From Albidovulum inexpectatum (GTDB lineage Bacteria > Pseudomonadota > Alphaproteobacteria > Rhodobacterales > Rhodobacteraceae), in assembly GCF_002927635.1 (NCBI RefSeq), contig NZ_PRDS01000002.1:310001-374000 (forward strand): DNA of 64,000 nucleotides. Reading direction: 5' to 3'. Numbering within the stretch: position 1 is the first letter of the stretch; every line of letters begins with the position of its first letter. Made by a program: the position numbers and the translations under genes. A model generated the notes under the pieces. That model did not search any database. It saw only the letters and a program-made list of their open reading frames with translations, and was not told the DNA's origin. Shown here in pieces: positions 1 through 8,837 of this stretch.

Positions 1-748
1 CGACAAGGACGGGAACATCCAGCGCCTCGGGGCGATAGAGCCGGTCGAAGGCATCTGCCGTCACCGGATCGGCATCGGCAAACCGGCTGTCCTGCAGGCC
101 CAGCCCGTCTTCAACGGATGTTGCCGGAAGCGATTCGGAAATTCCCGCCAGCGGGCCGATGTCGGCGACGACACCCGGCGCCTGATCGACGGGTGCCAGC
201 GTCACCTTCTGGACTTCCTGAAGAACCTTCCAGCCGCCATAGCCAATGCCCCCGATCAGCGCGATCAGGACCAGAATCGAACCGATGGCACCCGGCTGGA
301 TACCATCGAACAGAGGCTCTCCTCGCGGAACGAAGACAGCGTTTGGGTTGGCCAGGGGATCATGCCCCACACCGCGCTGCGCGGTCTTGCGCCTTTGGGC
401 CGAACCACCATTCGCGCGGCCCGCGATCGCGATACCGGGATCTGGGTCGAATCCGGATTCCTCGCAGAAACGCCTGAAGGCCCAATCAGGATCCATTCCA
501 AGATAGCGCGCATAGGACCGGACATACCCCGCGACGAAGCCCGGCGTCTCGAACGCGGTCATGTCGGCATTCTCGATCGCCGCGATGTAACTGGCCTTGA
601 TCTTGAGATCGCGCTGCACGTCCAGCAGGGACTTGCCCAGAGTGGCGCGTTCCCCGCGCATGACATCGCCCAGCCGAAGTTCGTAATCATCGAACCCTTT
701 CGGCCCGCTGTCTGCCTGCACAGAAGGAAAGGCTTTCCGCCCGATCAT
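1..748 (-). CDS. RodZ-like helix-turn-helix membrane protein (partial)
   Basis: I translated the minus strand by hand. The protein begins MIGRKAFPSVQ and carries a RodZ/HTH_25-type helix-turn-helix at about residues 25-90 (LRLGDVMRGERATLGKSLLD, then FVAGYVRSYARYLGMD). A single membrane segment follows near residues 155-177. This matches the cytoplasmic HTH plus one-TM layout of RodZ-like proteins, which link MreB to the cell wall machinery in rod-shaped bacteria. The gene runs off the left edge of the window, so its C-terminal domain is not visible. An in-frame ATG lies 13 codons upstream at 787. I prefer 748 because MIGR is a common start in rhodobacterial homologues as I remember them. It is co-directional with hemA, 131 bp downstream of it. 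Confidence 0.75.
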   Translation of the reverse strand, partial: MIGRKAFPSVQADSGPKGFDDYELRLGDVMRGERATLGKSLLDVQRDLKIKASYIAAIENADMTAFETPGFVAGYVRSYARYLGMDPDWAFRRFCEESGFDPDPGIAIAGRANGGSAQRRKTAQRGVGHDPLANPNAVFVPRGEPLFDGIQPGAIGSILVLIALIGGIGYGGWKVLQEVQKVTLAPVDQAPGVVADIGPLAGISESLPATSVEDGLGLQDSRFADADPVTADAFDRLYRPEALDVPVLV

Positions 749-878
749 GCCCACTGCCCCGTGCCGTTTCGTATCATCCGGACGCATCCCCAAAAGATCG
801 GCGATTCGCCGATCACGCCCTGGACCCATTGGGAATCTGATAACACAGGCGCGGGCGAATTGCGACCGCCCGCGTATG

Positions 879-2102
879 TCAAGCCGACATTTCGGCGCGA
901 TTCAGCGCACAATGCGACCACAGCTTGTCCATCGCCCGGACAAGGTGGTCGATGTCGTCCAGCGTGTGCACGGGCGACGGGGTAAAGCGCAGCCGCTCGG
1001 TCCCCCGCGGCACGGTGGGGAAGTTGATCGGCTGGACATAGATCCCGTAATGCTCCAGCAGCATGTCCGAAATCTTCTTGCAGTGGACCGGGTCGCCGAC
1101 ATGGACCGGAACGATATGCGTTCCGTGATCGATGATCGGCAGCCCCAAAGCCTTCAGCCGGGTCTTCAGAACATGGGCATGTTCCTGGTGTTTGTCCCTC
1201 AGATGCTGCGCGGTCTTGATATAGCGGACCGACGCGGCCGCCCCCGCCGCGACAGCAGGCGGCAACGAGGTGGTAAAGATGAAGCCCGGCGCATAGGACC
1301 GGATCGCATCCACCATCTTGGCGGTCGAGGCGATGTAACCGCCCATCACGCCATAGGCCTTTGCCAGCGTCGCATTGATGATGTCGATGCGCCCCATCAG
1401 GCCCAGCTTTTCCGCAATTCCGGCACCGCGGGGGCCATACATGCCGACCGCATGCACCTCGTCCAGATAGGTCAGCGCGTTGAATTCCTGGGCAAGGTCG
1501 CAGATCTCCTCCATCGGGCAGATGTCGCCATCCATCGAATAGACGGATTCGAACGCGATCAGCTTCGGCGCGGCCGGGTCGTCGGCCGCCATCAGTTCCC
1601 GCAGATGCGCGACATCGTTGTGCCGGAAGATGCGCTTGGCCCCGCCATTGCGGCGGATTCCCTCGATCATCGAGGCGTGATTGAGCTCATCCGAATAGAT
1701 GATCAGGCCGGGGAACAGCTTGGGCAGGGTCGAAAGCGTCGCGTCATTGGCGATATAGGCCGAGGTAAAGACCAGAGCGGCTTCCTTGCGGTGCAGGTCG
1801 GCCAGCTCGGCCTCCAGCCGCTTGTGATAGACTGTGGTGCCCGAGATGTTGCGCGTACCGCCCGACCCCGCGCCGGTCGCCTCCAGCGCCTCGTGCATCG
1901 CTTCCAGCACGACGGGATGCTGCCCCATGCCCAGATAGTCGTTCCCGCACCAGACGGTGATGTCACGTTCGCTGCCATCGGGCCGGACCCACTTGGCCCT
2001 GGGAAACTGACCCTTGCGCCGCTCGATATCGATGAAGGTGCGGTAGCGGCCTTCGTCGTGAAGCCGCTGGATCGCGCTGTCGAGCAGAGCGTCATAGTTC
2101 AT
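879..2102 (-). CDS. hemA: 5-aminolevulinate synthase
   Basis: HemA condenses glycine and succinyl-CoA into 5-aminolevulinate, the first step of haem and tetrapyrrole synthesis in alphaproteobacteria (C4/Shemin route). The 407-residue product matches the length of Rhodobacter HemA. It shows [14 protein letters not shown] near the N-terminus, the glycine-rich [14 protein letters not shown], the PLP-aspartate region [12 protein letters not shown] and the Schiff-base lysine in [11 protein letters not shown] (about K248). Two ATGs are close together. The one at 2102 has GGGAG six bases upstream, while the one at 2108 abuts the SD, so I use 2102. A perfect FNR-type box lies about 70 bp upstream. 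The gene is divergent from the M20 peptidase. Confidence 0.97.
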   Translation of the reverse strand: MNYDALLDSAIQRLHDEGRYRTFIDIERRKGQFPRAKWVRPDGSERDITVWCGNDYLGMGQHPVVLEAMHEALEATGAGSGGTRNISGTTVYHKRLEAELADLHRKEAALVFTSAYIANDATLSTLPKLFPGLIIYSDELNHASMIEGIRRNGGAKRIFRHNDVAHLRELMAADDPAAPKLIAFESVYSMDGDICPMEEICDLAQEFNALTYLDEVHAVGMYGPRGAGIAEKLGLMGRIDIINATLAKAYGVMGGYIASTAKMVDAIRSYAPGFIFTTSLPPAVAAGAAASVRYIKTAQHLRDKHQEHAHVLKTRLKALGLPIIDHGTHIVPVHVGDPVHCKKISDMLLEHYGIYVQPINFPTVPRGTERLRFTPSPVHTLDDIDHLVRAMDKLWSHCALNRAEMSA

Positions 2103-2166
2103 GTCCATCTCCCGGCACTTGTCCTGTTCTGTCGAGGCATCATGCCTGCCAGCAATATACCGCACC

Positions 2167-2180
2167 TTGATACGCATCAA
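2167..2180. promoter_or_regulatory. FNR/FnrL-type box upstream of hemA
   Basis: The site reads TTGATACGCATCAA, a perfect TTGAT-N4-ATCAA dyad matching the FNR consensus. On the hemA strand a TATATT hexamer (2154-2159) follows seven bases after the box, so the box covers where the -35 element would sit for that -10. Oxygen control of hemA by FnrL is established in Rhodobacter. Activation or repression here cannot be read from position alone. Confidence 0.75.
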
Positions 2181-2302
2181 ACAAATGGAATGCGAGCGCG
2201 CATTTTGACGCGCATCGCGATTTTCGCCCCGAAGGCGCCCGCTGGACTTCGCCGGATACGCTGATACCGTGCGCCAGCCAACCCGAAAATGGGAAGATTC
2301 CA

Positions 2303-3685
2303 ATGAAAGTTGAAGACGTCCTTGCCCGAATCGACGCGAACCTTCCGCAGGCGATCGACCGCTTGTTCGGATTGCTGCGCATACCCTCCATCTCGACCGA
2401 CCCGGCCTATGCCGCGCATTGCCGCGAGGCCGCGGACTGGCTTGCGAACGAACTCTCGGCCTTGGGCTTTGACGCATCGGTCCGCCCAACGCCCGGGCAT
2501 CCGATGGTCGTTGCGCATTCGGGCGGCACGGGGCCGCGCATCCTTTTCTATGGCCATTACGACGTCCAGCCCGTGGACCCTATCGACCAGTGGCACAGGG
2601 ATCCCTTCGACCCGGCAATCGAAGAGACACCGAACGGCCCGGTGATCCGTGCGCGCGGCGCCTCCGACGACAAGGGCCAGCTGATGACCTTCATCGAAGC
2701 CTGTCGCGCCTGGAAAGAGGTGCATGGCAGCCTGCCGCCCAACCTGACCATCTTCCTGGAGGGCGAAGAGGAGTCAGGCTCGCCGTCCCTGGTTCCGTTC
2801 CTTGAGAAGCACAGGGAGGAACTGCAGGGACGGATTGCGCTGGTCTGCGACACGTCCATGGTCGCGCCTGGCGTGCCCTCTATCGCGTCACAACTGCGTG
2901 GGATGCTGAAGGATGAATTCACCATCCACGGGCCGCGCGTTGATCTTCACTCGGGCCATTACGGCGGCCCTGCCCTGAACCCCCTGCGCGAGATGGCCCG
3001 GATCGTCGCCTCGTTCCACGACGACGAAACTGGGCGCGTCGCGGTCAAGGACTTTTACGAGGGGGTCCACGAAGTCCCCGCCGAACTTCTACAGCAATGG
3101 GAAAACTGCGGCTTTGACGAACGCGAATACCTGGAATCGATCGGCATGACGATGCCGCACGGCGAAAAGGGATATTCCACGCTGGAGCAGCAATGGGCCC
3201 GGCCGACGCTGGAAATCAACGGCATGTGGGGCGGCTACCAGGGCGCGGGATCCAAGACCGTCATCCCCGCAACGGCGCATTGCAAGCTGACCTGCCGCCT
3301 GGTTGGCGACATGGACCCCGACAAGGTTCGCGCGCGCATCCGCGCCCATGTCGAGGCGCGCCTTTCACCCGACGCGCGCGTCACCTGGGACCAGGATCTG
3401 GACGGCGCGCCGGCCTCGGTCATGGATACGTCGCGCCCCGAATTCCAGGCAGCCCGCGAGGCCCTGTCCGAGGAATGGGGCCGCGAAGCGGTCTTCGTCG
3501 GCATGGGCGGTTCAATTCCGATCGTCGGCATGTTCAAGCAGCTTTACGGCATGGAATCGCTGCTTGTGGGCTTTGCCAACGATGACGATGCAATCCACAG
3601 CCCGAACGAGAAATACGACGTCAAGAGCTTTCACAAGGGCATGCGGTCCTGGGCACGGATCCTTGGACGCCTCAACGCGGACTGA
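2303..3685 (+). CDS. M20-family metallo-dipeptidase
   Basis: This 460-residue protein is an M20/M25/M40 zinc peptidase of the dipeptidase type. Metal-ligand motifs appear in order: [12 protein letters not shown] (His and Asp, about residues 82-93), GASDDKGQ (bridging Asp), [11 protein letters not shown] (catalytic and ligand Glu), and a C-terminal HSPNEKYD (His ligand). A dimerisation lid domain is expected between the two catalytic halves. There is no signal peptide, so it should act in the cytoplasm on peptides. The start has GGGAAG about seven bases upstream. It is divergent from hemA, 200 bp away, with no gene partner downstream. The substrate cannot be assigned from sequence. Confidence 0.93.
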   Translation: MKVEDVLARIDANLPQAIDRLFGLLRIPSISTDPAYAAHCREAADWLANELSALGFDASVRPTPGHPMVVAHSGGTGPRILFYGHYDVQPVDPIDQWHRDPFDPAIEETPNGPVIRARGASDDKGQLMTFIEACRAWKEVHGSLPPNLTIFLEGEEESGSPSLVPFLEKHREELQGRIALVCDTSMVAPGVPSIASQLRGMLKDEFTIHGPRVDLHSGHYGGPALNPLREMARIVASFHDDETGRVAVKDFYEGVHEVPAELLQQWENCGFDEREYLESIGMTMPHGEKGYSTLEQQWARPTLEINGMWGGYQGAGSKTVIPATAHCKLTCRLVGDMDPDKVRARIRAHVEARLSPDARVTWDQDLDGAPASVMDTSRPEFQAAREALSEEWGREAVFVGMGGSIPIVGMFKQLYGMESLLVGFANDDDAIHSPNEKYDVKSFHKGMRSWARILGRLNAD

Positions 3686-3687
3686 AC

Positions 3688-3720
3688 CGCTCGGGCCGGC
3701 CAGATCGGCCGGCCCGAGCG
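3688..3720. terminator. Strong hairpin after M20 peptidase, facing the tRNA block
   Basis: A perfect 14-bp GC-rich stem (arm CGCTCGGGCCGGCC) with a 5-base loop starts two bases after the peptidase stop codon. No T-run follows on the plus strand. It lies between the peptidase and the converging tRNA-Asp genes, so it may stop or stabilise transcripts from both sides. Confidence 0.6.
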
Positions 3721-3796
3721 CATTGGCGACGTGCACGGAAAGCGGCCAAGCGCGTACGCAACTTGCTGTCTGCTTGAGATCAAAGGGGGAAGGAAG

Positions 3797-3873
3797 TGGC
3801 GCGGTTGACGGGGCTCGAACCCGCGACCCCCGGCGTGACAGGCCGGTACTCTAACCGACTGAGCTACAACCGC
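3797..3873 (-). tRNA. tRNA-Asp(GTC), copy 2
   Basis: The reverse complement folds as a 77-nt cloverleaf: acceptor GCGGTTG/CAACCGC, D-arm GCTC...GAGT, anticodon loop CTGTCAC giving GTC, T-arm GCGGGTTCGAGCCCCGT, discriminator G and an encoded CCA. It differs from copy 1 by a single D-loop base (GTCGG versus GTTGG). It is the last tRNA of the block in transcription order. Confidence 0.97.
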
Positions 3874-3913
3874 GCTTTCCCTTCCGGGCAGGCTCTCGGG
3901 CGATCCAGGGTGG

Positions 3914-3990
3914 TGGCGCGGTTGACGGGGCTCGAACCCGCGACCCCCGGCGTGACAGGCCGGTACTCTAACCAACTGAGCTACAACCGC
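3914..3990 (-). tRNA. tRNA-Asp(GTC), copy 1
   Basis: This is a 77-nt cloverleaf with anticodon GTC, discriminator G and encoded CCA, nearly identical to the copy 40 bp further downstream. The pair is a recent tandem duplication and is probably cotranscribed from the promoter at 4029-4057. Confidence 0.97.
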
Positions 3991-4028
3991 TTGTCCACCC
4001 GCCCGGATCGCCGCCCGAGCGTGGGAGC

Positions 4029-4057
4029 GTAATAGGCATATCGGCCGTGGGCGTCAA
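4029..4057 (-). promoter_or_regulatory. Predicted sigma70-type promoter for the tRNA-Asp pair
   Basis: On the minus strand I read TTGACG (4057-4052), a 17-bp spacer, then TATTAC (4034-4029). This is the closest match to the vegetative consensus in the block and leaves a leader of about 32 nt before the first tRNA-Asp. Confidence 0.6.
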
Positions 4058-4257
4058 GCGGTCTTGCAGCAGATTTTCACCGAAAAAATTTGCGGAACAT
4101 CGACCGCCTGCCGCGTGAAACATGCCTCGCAGCGCGGACCGTTGCCACTACGCCGCAATTCGGGCCGCCCGAACGCCAAAGCGACCCGCGAACGCCAACT
4201 GCCGTGACCATCTGGCCGGGCACAACCTGGCCATTTCTTGTTTTGAATACAAGCAGA

Positions 4258-4333
<76 letters not shown>

Positions 4334-4347
4334 GCTTTGGAGGCGTG

Positions 4348-4375
4348 GTTTAACCGCTTGGCCCGGCAGGGGCAA
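4348..4375 (-). promoter_or_regulatory. Possible promoter for tRNA-Val(TAC)
   Basis: On the minus strand TTGCCC (4375-4370), a 16-bp spacer and TTAAAC (4353-4348) lie 14 bp before the tRNA 5' end. The match is modest, and read-through from the upstream small ORF is an alternative. Confidence 0.35.
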
Positions 4376-4387
4376 GGGGCGGAGCAC

Positions 4388-4600
4388 CTATTCCCCAATG
4401 GCGCCGCGAAGCCCGATTCCCGCCAGACCGGCATTGATCAGAACATAGGGCGAGGCATCGCCAAAGGCCGCACTGATCGCGCGCGCCCAGTCATCAAGAT
4501 GGTGCACGGGCTCAAAGGCCAGGAAAAGCCCCGCCGCCAGCGGCATGACCGATGCAATCCACGTCAGGGACCAAGGTTTGAAGTATCGCGCGCACCTCAT
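4388..4600 (-). CDS. Small membrane protein, uncharacterised
   Basis: A 70-residue protein with one clear hydrophobic segment (about residues 13-30, WIASVMPLAAGLFLAF) and a second, weaker apolar stretch near the C-terminus (VLINAGLAGIGLRGAI). A GGAGG five bases before the ATG supports the start at 4600. Codon use resembles its neighbours. I recall similar short proteins (FKPRSLTW... then ...INAGLAGIGLRGA) in rhodobacterial genomes, but no function is known to me. It sits between tRNA-Val(CAC) and tRNA-Val(TAC) on the same strand, so it may be carried on a mixed tRNA/mRNA transcript. Confidence 0.75.
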   Translation of the reverse strand: MRCARYFKPWSLTWIASVMPLAAGLFLAFEPVHHLDDWARAISAAFGDASPYVLINAGLAGIGLRGAIGE

Positions 4601-4723
4601 TGCATCCTCCGCAGTGATTCCCGATCAGCGCAGGGAACCACGCAGCAATTCAGCAATCGTGAAACGACCGCACGGGCAAGGCGTCAGGGATGCAACGCTT
4701 TCGAAGGCAGAAGACTGAAGGGA

Positions 4724-4798
4724 TGGTGGGTGATGAGAGATTCGAACTCCCGACATCTTCGATGTGAACGAAGCGCTCTACCACTGAGCTAATCACCC
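4724..4798 (-). tRNA. tRNA-Val(CAC)
   Basis: A 75-nt cloverleaf on the minus strand: acceptor GGGTGAT/ATCACCC, anticodon loop TTCACAT giving CAC, T-arm GGGAGTTCGAATCTCTC, discriminator A and encoded CCA. It is the first tRNA of the block in transcription order and shares its anticodon stem with tRNA-Val(TAC). Confidence 0.97.
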
Positions 4799-4808
4799 AA
4801 CGAGCGGC

Positions 4809-4837
4809 TAGTTAGCCCCAATTTCCGACGCTTTCAA
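4809..4837 (-). promoter_or_regulatory. Predicted promoter for tRNA-Val(CAC)
   Basis: On the minus strand TTGAAA (4837-4832), a 17-bp spacer and TAACTA (4814-4809) end 10 bp before the tRNA 5' end, as expected for a stable-RNA promoter. The same -10 hexamer at the same spacing occurs upstream of lon. Confidence 0.55.
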
Positions 4838-4938
4838 GAGGGGATGACGACGTTTTTCGCATCCCCCCCTGCCCCCGCATGGCTGCGCGCATGGCGATCA
4901 TGGCATGCACCGGTTTTCCGTCAGTTCGCCTTCCAAAT

Positions 4939-4972
4939 GGAAATGCGCCCCCGCTCGACAGGGGCGCATTCC
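4939..4972 (-). terminator. Hairpin downstream of lon
   Basis: A 10-bp stem (AATGCGCCCC pairing with GGGGCGCATT) closes a 9-base loop, starting 26 bp after the lon stop codon. The tail in the lon direction is only moderately U-rich (TTTCCATTTGG). Confidence 0.55.
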
Positions 4973-4998
4973 GGTTTTCTGCATCGATCTCGCGCGGC

Positions 4999-7404
4999 TC
5001 AGTGCGCGGTTGCAATCGCCTCGGCGGCGCGTTCGGCCGCGGCGGCTTTCGCGGCCGCCTCTTCGGCTTCGGCGTCCCACTCGATCGGCTCGGGCATCCG
5101 AACCAGAGCGTGCTTCAGAACCTCGCGCACATGGCTGACCGGGATGATCTCCAGGCCCTGCTTCACGTTCTCGGGGATCTCGGCCAGGTCCTTTTCGTTT
5201 TCCTTCGGAATGAGGACCGTTTTGATCCCGCCGCGCAGAGCGGCCAGCAGCTTCTCCTTCAGCCCGCCGATGGCCAGCACGTTACCCCGCAACGTGACCT
5301 CGCCGGTCATCGCGATGTCCTTGCGCACGGGAATGCCCGTCAGCACCGAGACAATCGACGTCACCATCGCAACGCCTGCCGAAGGCCCGTCCTTGGGCGT
5401 GGCGCCCTCGGGAACGTGGACGTGGATGTCGATCTTCTCGAACAGGGTCGGCTTGATCCCGATCTCGGGGCTGATCGCCCGGACGAAGCTCGACGCCGCG
5501 TCGATGGATTCCTTCATCACGTCGCCCAGCTTGCCGGTGGTCTTCATCCGCCCCTTGCCGGGCAGCTTCAGCGCCTCGATCGACAAGAGGTCGCCGCCGA
5601 CGCTCGTCCAGGCCAGGCCGGTGACGACACCCACCTGATCCTCCTGCTCGGCCAGACCATAGCGGTACTTCTTCACCCCCAGGAACTCTTCCAGGTTATC
5701 CGGCGTGACGACGACCTTGTCGGTCTCCTTGCGCACGATCCGCGTCAAGGCCTTGCGGGCCAGCTTGGCAATCTCGCGCTCGAGGTTCCGAACACCGGCT
5801 TCGCGGGTGTAATGGCGCACGATCGCCATAACCGCTTCATCCGTGACCGAGAATTCGCCCTTCTTCAGACCGTGGTTCTTGACCTGCTTGGGGATCAGAT
5901 GCTGCTTGGCGATCTGCAGCTTCTCATCCTCGGTATAGCCGGCCAGCGGGATGATCTCCATCCGGTCCATCAGCGGCTCGGGCATGTTATAGCTGTTGGC
6001 CGTCGTGACGAACATCACATCCGACAGGTCATATTCGACCTCCAGGTAGTGATCGACGAAGCTCGAGTTCTGCTCGGGGTCCAGGACCTCAAGCAGGGCC
6101 GAAGCCGGATCGCCGCGGAAGTCCTGACCCATCTTGTCGATCTCGTCCAGAAGGATCAGCGGGTTCGTGGTCTTGGCCTTCTTCAGCGCCTGGATGATCT
6201 TGCCCGGCATCGAGCCGATATAGGTCCGCCGGTGGCCGCGGATCTCGGATTCATCCCGCACGCCGCCCAGGCTGATGCGGATGAACTCGCGCCCCGTGGC
6301 CCGCGCCATCGACTTGCCAAGGCTGGTCTTGCCGACGCCCGGGGGGCCGACAAGGCACAGGATGGGACCCTTCAGCTTGGCCGAGCGCTGTTGCACGGCC
6401 AGATACTCGACGATCCGCTCCTTGACCTTTTCCAGGCCATAATGATCCGCATCCAGGATCTGCTGCGCGCGCGACAGGTCTTTCTTGACCCGGCTCTTGA
6501 CCCCCCAGGGCAGGCTCAGCAGCCAGTCCAGGTAGTTGCGCACGACCGTGGCCTCGGCCGACATCGGCGACATAGAACGCAGCTTCTTCAGCTCGGCCTC
6601 GGCCTTTTCGCGAGCCTCCTTCGAGAACTTGGTGTTCTTGATCTTCTCGGCCAGCTCGTTCAGCTCGTTCTGGTCGTCGCCATCTCCCAGCTCGCGCTGG
6701 ATGGCCTTCATCTGTTCGTTCAGATAATATTCGCGCTGCGTCTTCTCCATCTGGGACTTGACGCGCGACTTGATCTTCTTCTCGACCTGAAGGACGCTCA
6801 TCTCGCCTTCCATCAGGCCATAGACCTTCTCAAGCCGCTCGGCGATGTCCAGCGTCTCCAGCAATTCCTGCTTCTGCGCGACATCGACACCCAGATGCCC
6901 GGCCACAAGGTCGGCCAGCCGCGCGGGATCGGTGGTTTCCGACACGGCCGACAGGGCCTCTTCGGGCACGTTCTTCTTGATCTTGGCGTAGCGTTCGAAA
7001 TCCTCGCTGACGGTACGGACCAGCGCCTTCATCACCGCCGGGTCGCCGGGCTTTTCTTCCAGCTTCTCGATCTCGGCCTCGAAGAACGAAGGATTTTCCA
7101 GGAACCGGGTGATGCGAACGCGCTCACGCCCCTCGACAAGCACCTTGACGGTGCCGTCAGGCAGCTTCAGCAACTGCAATACATTGGCCAGAACGCCGGT
7201 CTTGTAGATCCCGTCAACGGTCGGGTCGTCCTGCGTCGGGTCAACCTGCGAGGACAGCAGGATCTGCTTGTCCTCGCGCATGACCTCTTCCAGCGCCCGC
7301 ACGGATTTCTCGCGGCCGACGAACAGCGGCACGATCATGTGCGGGAACACCACGATATCGCGCAGGGGCAATACCGGGTAACTGGTGGATTTTGCTTCGT
7401 TCAT
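4999..7404 (-). CDS. lon: ATP-dependent protease Lon
   Basis: Lon degrades misfolded and regulatory proteins in the cytoplasm as a homohexameric AAA+ serine protease. The 801-residue protein has the N-terminal substrate-binding domain starting [15 protein letters not shown], Walker [10 protein letters not shown] (about residue 353), Walker [11 protein letters not shown], and a C-terminal protease domain with the catalytic Ser in DGPSAGVAM (about 677) and Lys in [13 protein letters not shown] (about 720). Length is close to E. coli Lon (784). Longer in-frame starts exist, but [10 protein letters not shown] at 7404 has AAAGGAAA at good spacing and aligns with known Lon starts. It has its own promoter and ends facing the tRNA block. 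Confidence 0.97.
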   Translation of the reverse strand: MNEAKSTSYPVLPLRDIVVFPHMIVPLFVGREKSVRALEEVMREDKQILLSSQVDPTQDDPTVDGIYKTGVLANVLQLLKLPDGTVKVLVEGRERVRITRFLENPSFFEAEIEKLEEKPGDPAVMKALVRTVSEDFERYAKIKKNVPEEALSAVSETTDPARLADLVAGHLGVDVAQKQELLETLDIAERLEKVYGLMEGEMSVLQVEKKIKSRVKSQMEKTQREYYLNEQMKAIQRELGDGDDQNELNELAEKIKNTKFSKEAREKAEAELKKLRSMSPMSAEATVVRNYLDWLLSLPWGVKSRVKKDLSRAQQILDADHYGLEKVKERIVEYLAVQQRSAKLKGPILCLVGPPGVGKTSLGKSMARATGREFIRISLGGVRDESEIRGHRRTYIGSMPGKIIQALKKAKTTNPLILLDEIDKMGQDFRGDPASALLEVLDPEQNSSFVDHYLEVEYDLSDVMFVTTANSYNMPEPLMDRMEIIPLAGYTEDEKLQIAKQHLIPKQVKNHGLKKGEFSVTDEAVMAIVRHYTREAGVRNLEREIAKLARKALTRIVRKETDKVVVTPDNLEEFLGVKKYRYGLAEQEDQVGVVTGLAWTSVGGDLLSIEALKLPGKGRMKTTGKLGDVMKESIDAASSFVRAISPEIGIKPTLFEKIDIHVHVPEGATPKDGPSAGVAMVTSIVSVLTGIPVRKDIAMTGEVTLRGNVLAIGGLKEKLLAALRGGIKTVLIPKENEKDLAEIPENVKQGLEIIPVSHVREVLKHALVRMPEPIEWDAEAEEAAAKAAAAERAAEAIATAH

Positions 7405-7475
7405 GTGCGTTTCCTTTCGCGCAAGAGAGTTCCGGCCCCATTCCCGGCAGCCATTGCTCTCTCCGGTTTGGAACA

Positions 7476-7504
7476 TAGTTAGGCGTCCTTGCCGGCCGGT
7501 TCAA
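7476..7504 (-). promoter_or_regulatory. Predicted promoter for lon
   Basis: On the minus strand TTGAAC (7504-7499), a 17-bp spacer and TAACTA (7481-7476) leave a 5' leader of about 65 nt before the lon ATG. TTGAA at -35 is also compatible with an RpoH-type heat-shock promoter, but the -10 is not a clear RpoH match, so sigma-factor use is open. Confidence 0.45.
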
Positions 7505-7617
7505 CCATGCAAAGCCACTCACGTTTTCGTGCCGACCACAATCTGCAGGGGCATGAAACACGCCGGCCACAAGATCAGCCATGCAGCCAAGCCCTTCACA
7601 AGCGCCTTGCCGCAGGA

Positions 7618-8304
7618 TCAGATCAGACCATGGGCAACGGCGGTCGAGACAGCCTGGCTGGCGGTCTTGGCGCGCAGCTTTGCCTTAGCAGACTTGATGC
7701 GCTGCTTGATCGCGCCATCCGTGACACCCAGCTGCGCCGAGATTTCCTTGATCAGCTGGCCCGACCGCATCATCCGCAACACCTCGATCTCGGCCTCGGT
7801 CAGGTTGGTCGGGGGCGCGGTCAGTTCATGCAGCTTGCGCAGCCGCGACTCCAGCTGATGGATCTCTTCGTCGGTGAACTCGCGATCCGACCGCGCAAAG
7901 GAACCAAAGCTGCGCTGGCCTTCAACGCCGGTCGAAGGCAACGAAATGGCAACACCATAGCGCAACCCGAATTTCTGAGCCTGCATCATGACCCGGCGCG
8001 GGTCCGGCAGTCTCATCTCGCTCCACCTGGTCCAACCGAAATTCGAATAGACCCAGCGCATCACCGGGTCCTGGAACATGAACCCCTCTCGCGTGTACAG
8101 ATCCACCCACCCGTCCGGCAGGGCATTGTGTTCAGCCACCGGAAAGGCAAACCCCACCCGCAGAGCGATATAGAACCCTGCCGGCGCCAAGGTACGAAAT
8201 GCGGCCCTGCCTTCAGGGTTGTTCATGAAAGGTTCATTTTCAGCATCTGCGCGCGCCTGATCCAACTGCAGCTCAAGGTTGTCTAGCTTCCGAGCATATG
8301 CCAT
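7618..8304 (-). CDS. LuxR-family regulator (AHL-binding plus HTH domains)
   Basis: This 228-residue protein has an N-terminal autoinducer-binding domain (about 30-160) and a LuxR/GerE HTH (about 165-225, LTEAEIEVLRMMRSGQLIKE). The six residues conserved in AHL receptors are present with canonical spacing: W66, Y70, D79, P80, W94 and G117. It should therefore bind an acyl-homoserine lactone or similar ligand and DNA. No luxI-type synthase is in the window, so locally it is a LuxR solo. Its start is 36 bp from that of a divergently transcribed sister lacking the HTH. The chosen ATG lacks a clear Shine-Dalgarno sequence (the leader is pyrimidine-rich), but later ATGs would cut into the domain. 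Confidence 0.9.
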   Translation of the reverse strand: MAYARKLDNLELQLDQARADAENEPFMNNPEGRAAFRTLAPAGFYIALRVGFAFPVAEHNALPDGWVDLYTREGFMFQDPVMRWVYSNFGWTRWSEMRLPDPRRVMMQAQKFGLRYGVAISLPSTGVEGQRSFGSFARSDREFTDEEIHQLESRLRKLHELTAPPTNLTEAEIEVLRMMRSGQLIKEISAQLGVTDGAIKQRIKSAKAKLRAKTASQAVSTAVAHGLI

Positions 8305-8340
8305 GGGGAGGAGTTAAGAAAGGGTTGTGGACTGTGCAAG

Positions 8341-8826
8341 ATGACAAGTGGTGAAAGTGTCAGTGCAATACTGAAACGGCTGCATGTGGCAAGCCCGTCC
8401 GGTTTCGCGATCGGCTTGCACATCACCTATACGACACCGCGCTACATGTTTCAAAGCTATCCGCGCGAATGGCTGGACGCCTATTCGCGCCAGGGTCTGC
8501 TGATGCGGGATCCCACGGTGAACTGGGGCTTCGCCAATCGCGGCTGGGTCCGCTGGTCGGCTTTGGCCAACGACGATCCCGACGGCGTCATGCGCATGGC
8601 GGCCGAACACGGCATCAATTTCGGCGTGGTCATCTCGACACTGCGCGGCGGCAGCCGCACCATTGCAAGCTTTGCGAGGCCTGAACGCGAATTCACCGAT
8701 GACGAGATCGCCGCCATCGAAGAGGATCTGGGCCGCCTGCATGATGCGACGCTGAAAGCGCCGTTCCTGTCGCCCAGCCTGCATGAAATGCTGCGCCAGA
8801 TGTCGATCTACCTGACGCATGGCTGA
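8341..8826 (+). CDS. Stand-alone autoinducer-binding domain protein (no HTH)
   Basis: A 161-residue paralogue of the adjacent LuxR protein that contains only the ligand-binding domain. W44, Y48, D57, P58, W72 and G95 occupy the same positions and spacing as the AHL-contact residues of LuxR/TraR. The shared FARxxREFTDxEI segment shows common ancestry with the neighbour. The frame closes cleanly and tgt begins 11 bp later, so there is no HTH remnant downstream. HTH-less LuxR proteins such as TrlR of Agrobacterium inhibit their full-length partner by heterodimerisation; a similar role here is inference. The ATG has only a distant AAGAAAGGG (about 16 bases upstream). Confidence 0.88.
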   Translation: MTSGESVSAILKRLHVASPSGFAIGLHITYTTPRYMFQSYPREWLDAYSRQGLLMRDPTVNWGFANRGWVRWSALANDDPDGVMRMAAEHGINFGVVISTLRGGSRTIASFARPEREFTDDEIAAIEEDLGRLHDATLKAPFLSPSLHEMLRQMSIYLTHG

Positions 8827-8837
8827 GACCATCTTTT

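Noticed and set aside
3797-3990. Duplicated sequence as a mobile or attachment-site repeat
   Set aside because: The repeat is two complete tRNA-Asp genes with encoded CCA. There is no integrase, and neither copy is truncated.
4879-7482. An 867-codon open frame antisense to lon
   Set aside because: No domain is recognisable, and the frame mirrors the third-position bias of lon. Lon itself is complete with all active-site motifs.
7405-8837. A luxI-type autoinducer synthase gene near the LuxR pair
   Set aside because: The gap between lon and the LuxR gene (213 bp) and the 11-bp gap to tgt hold no such gene. None is seen elsewhere in the window.
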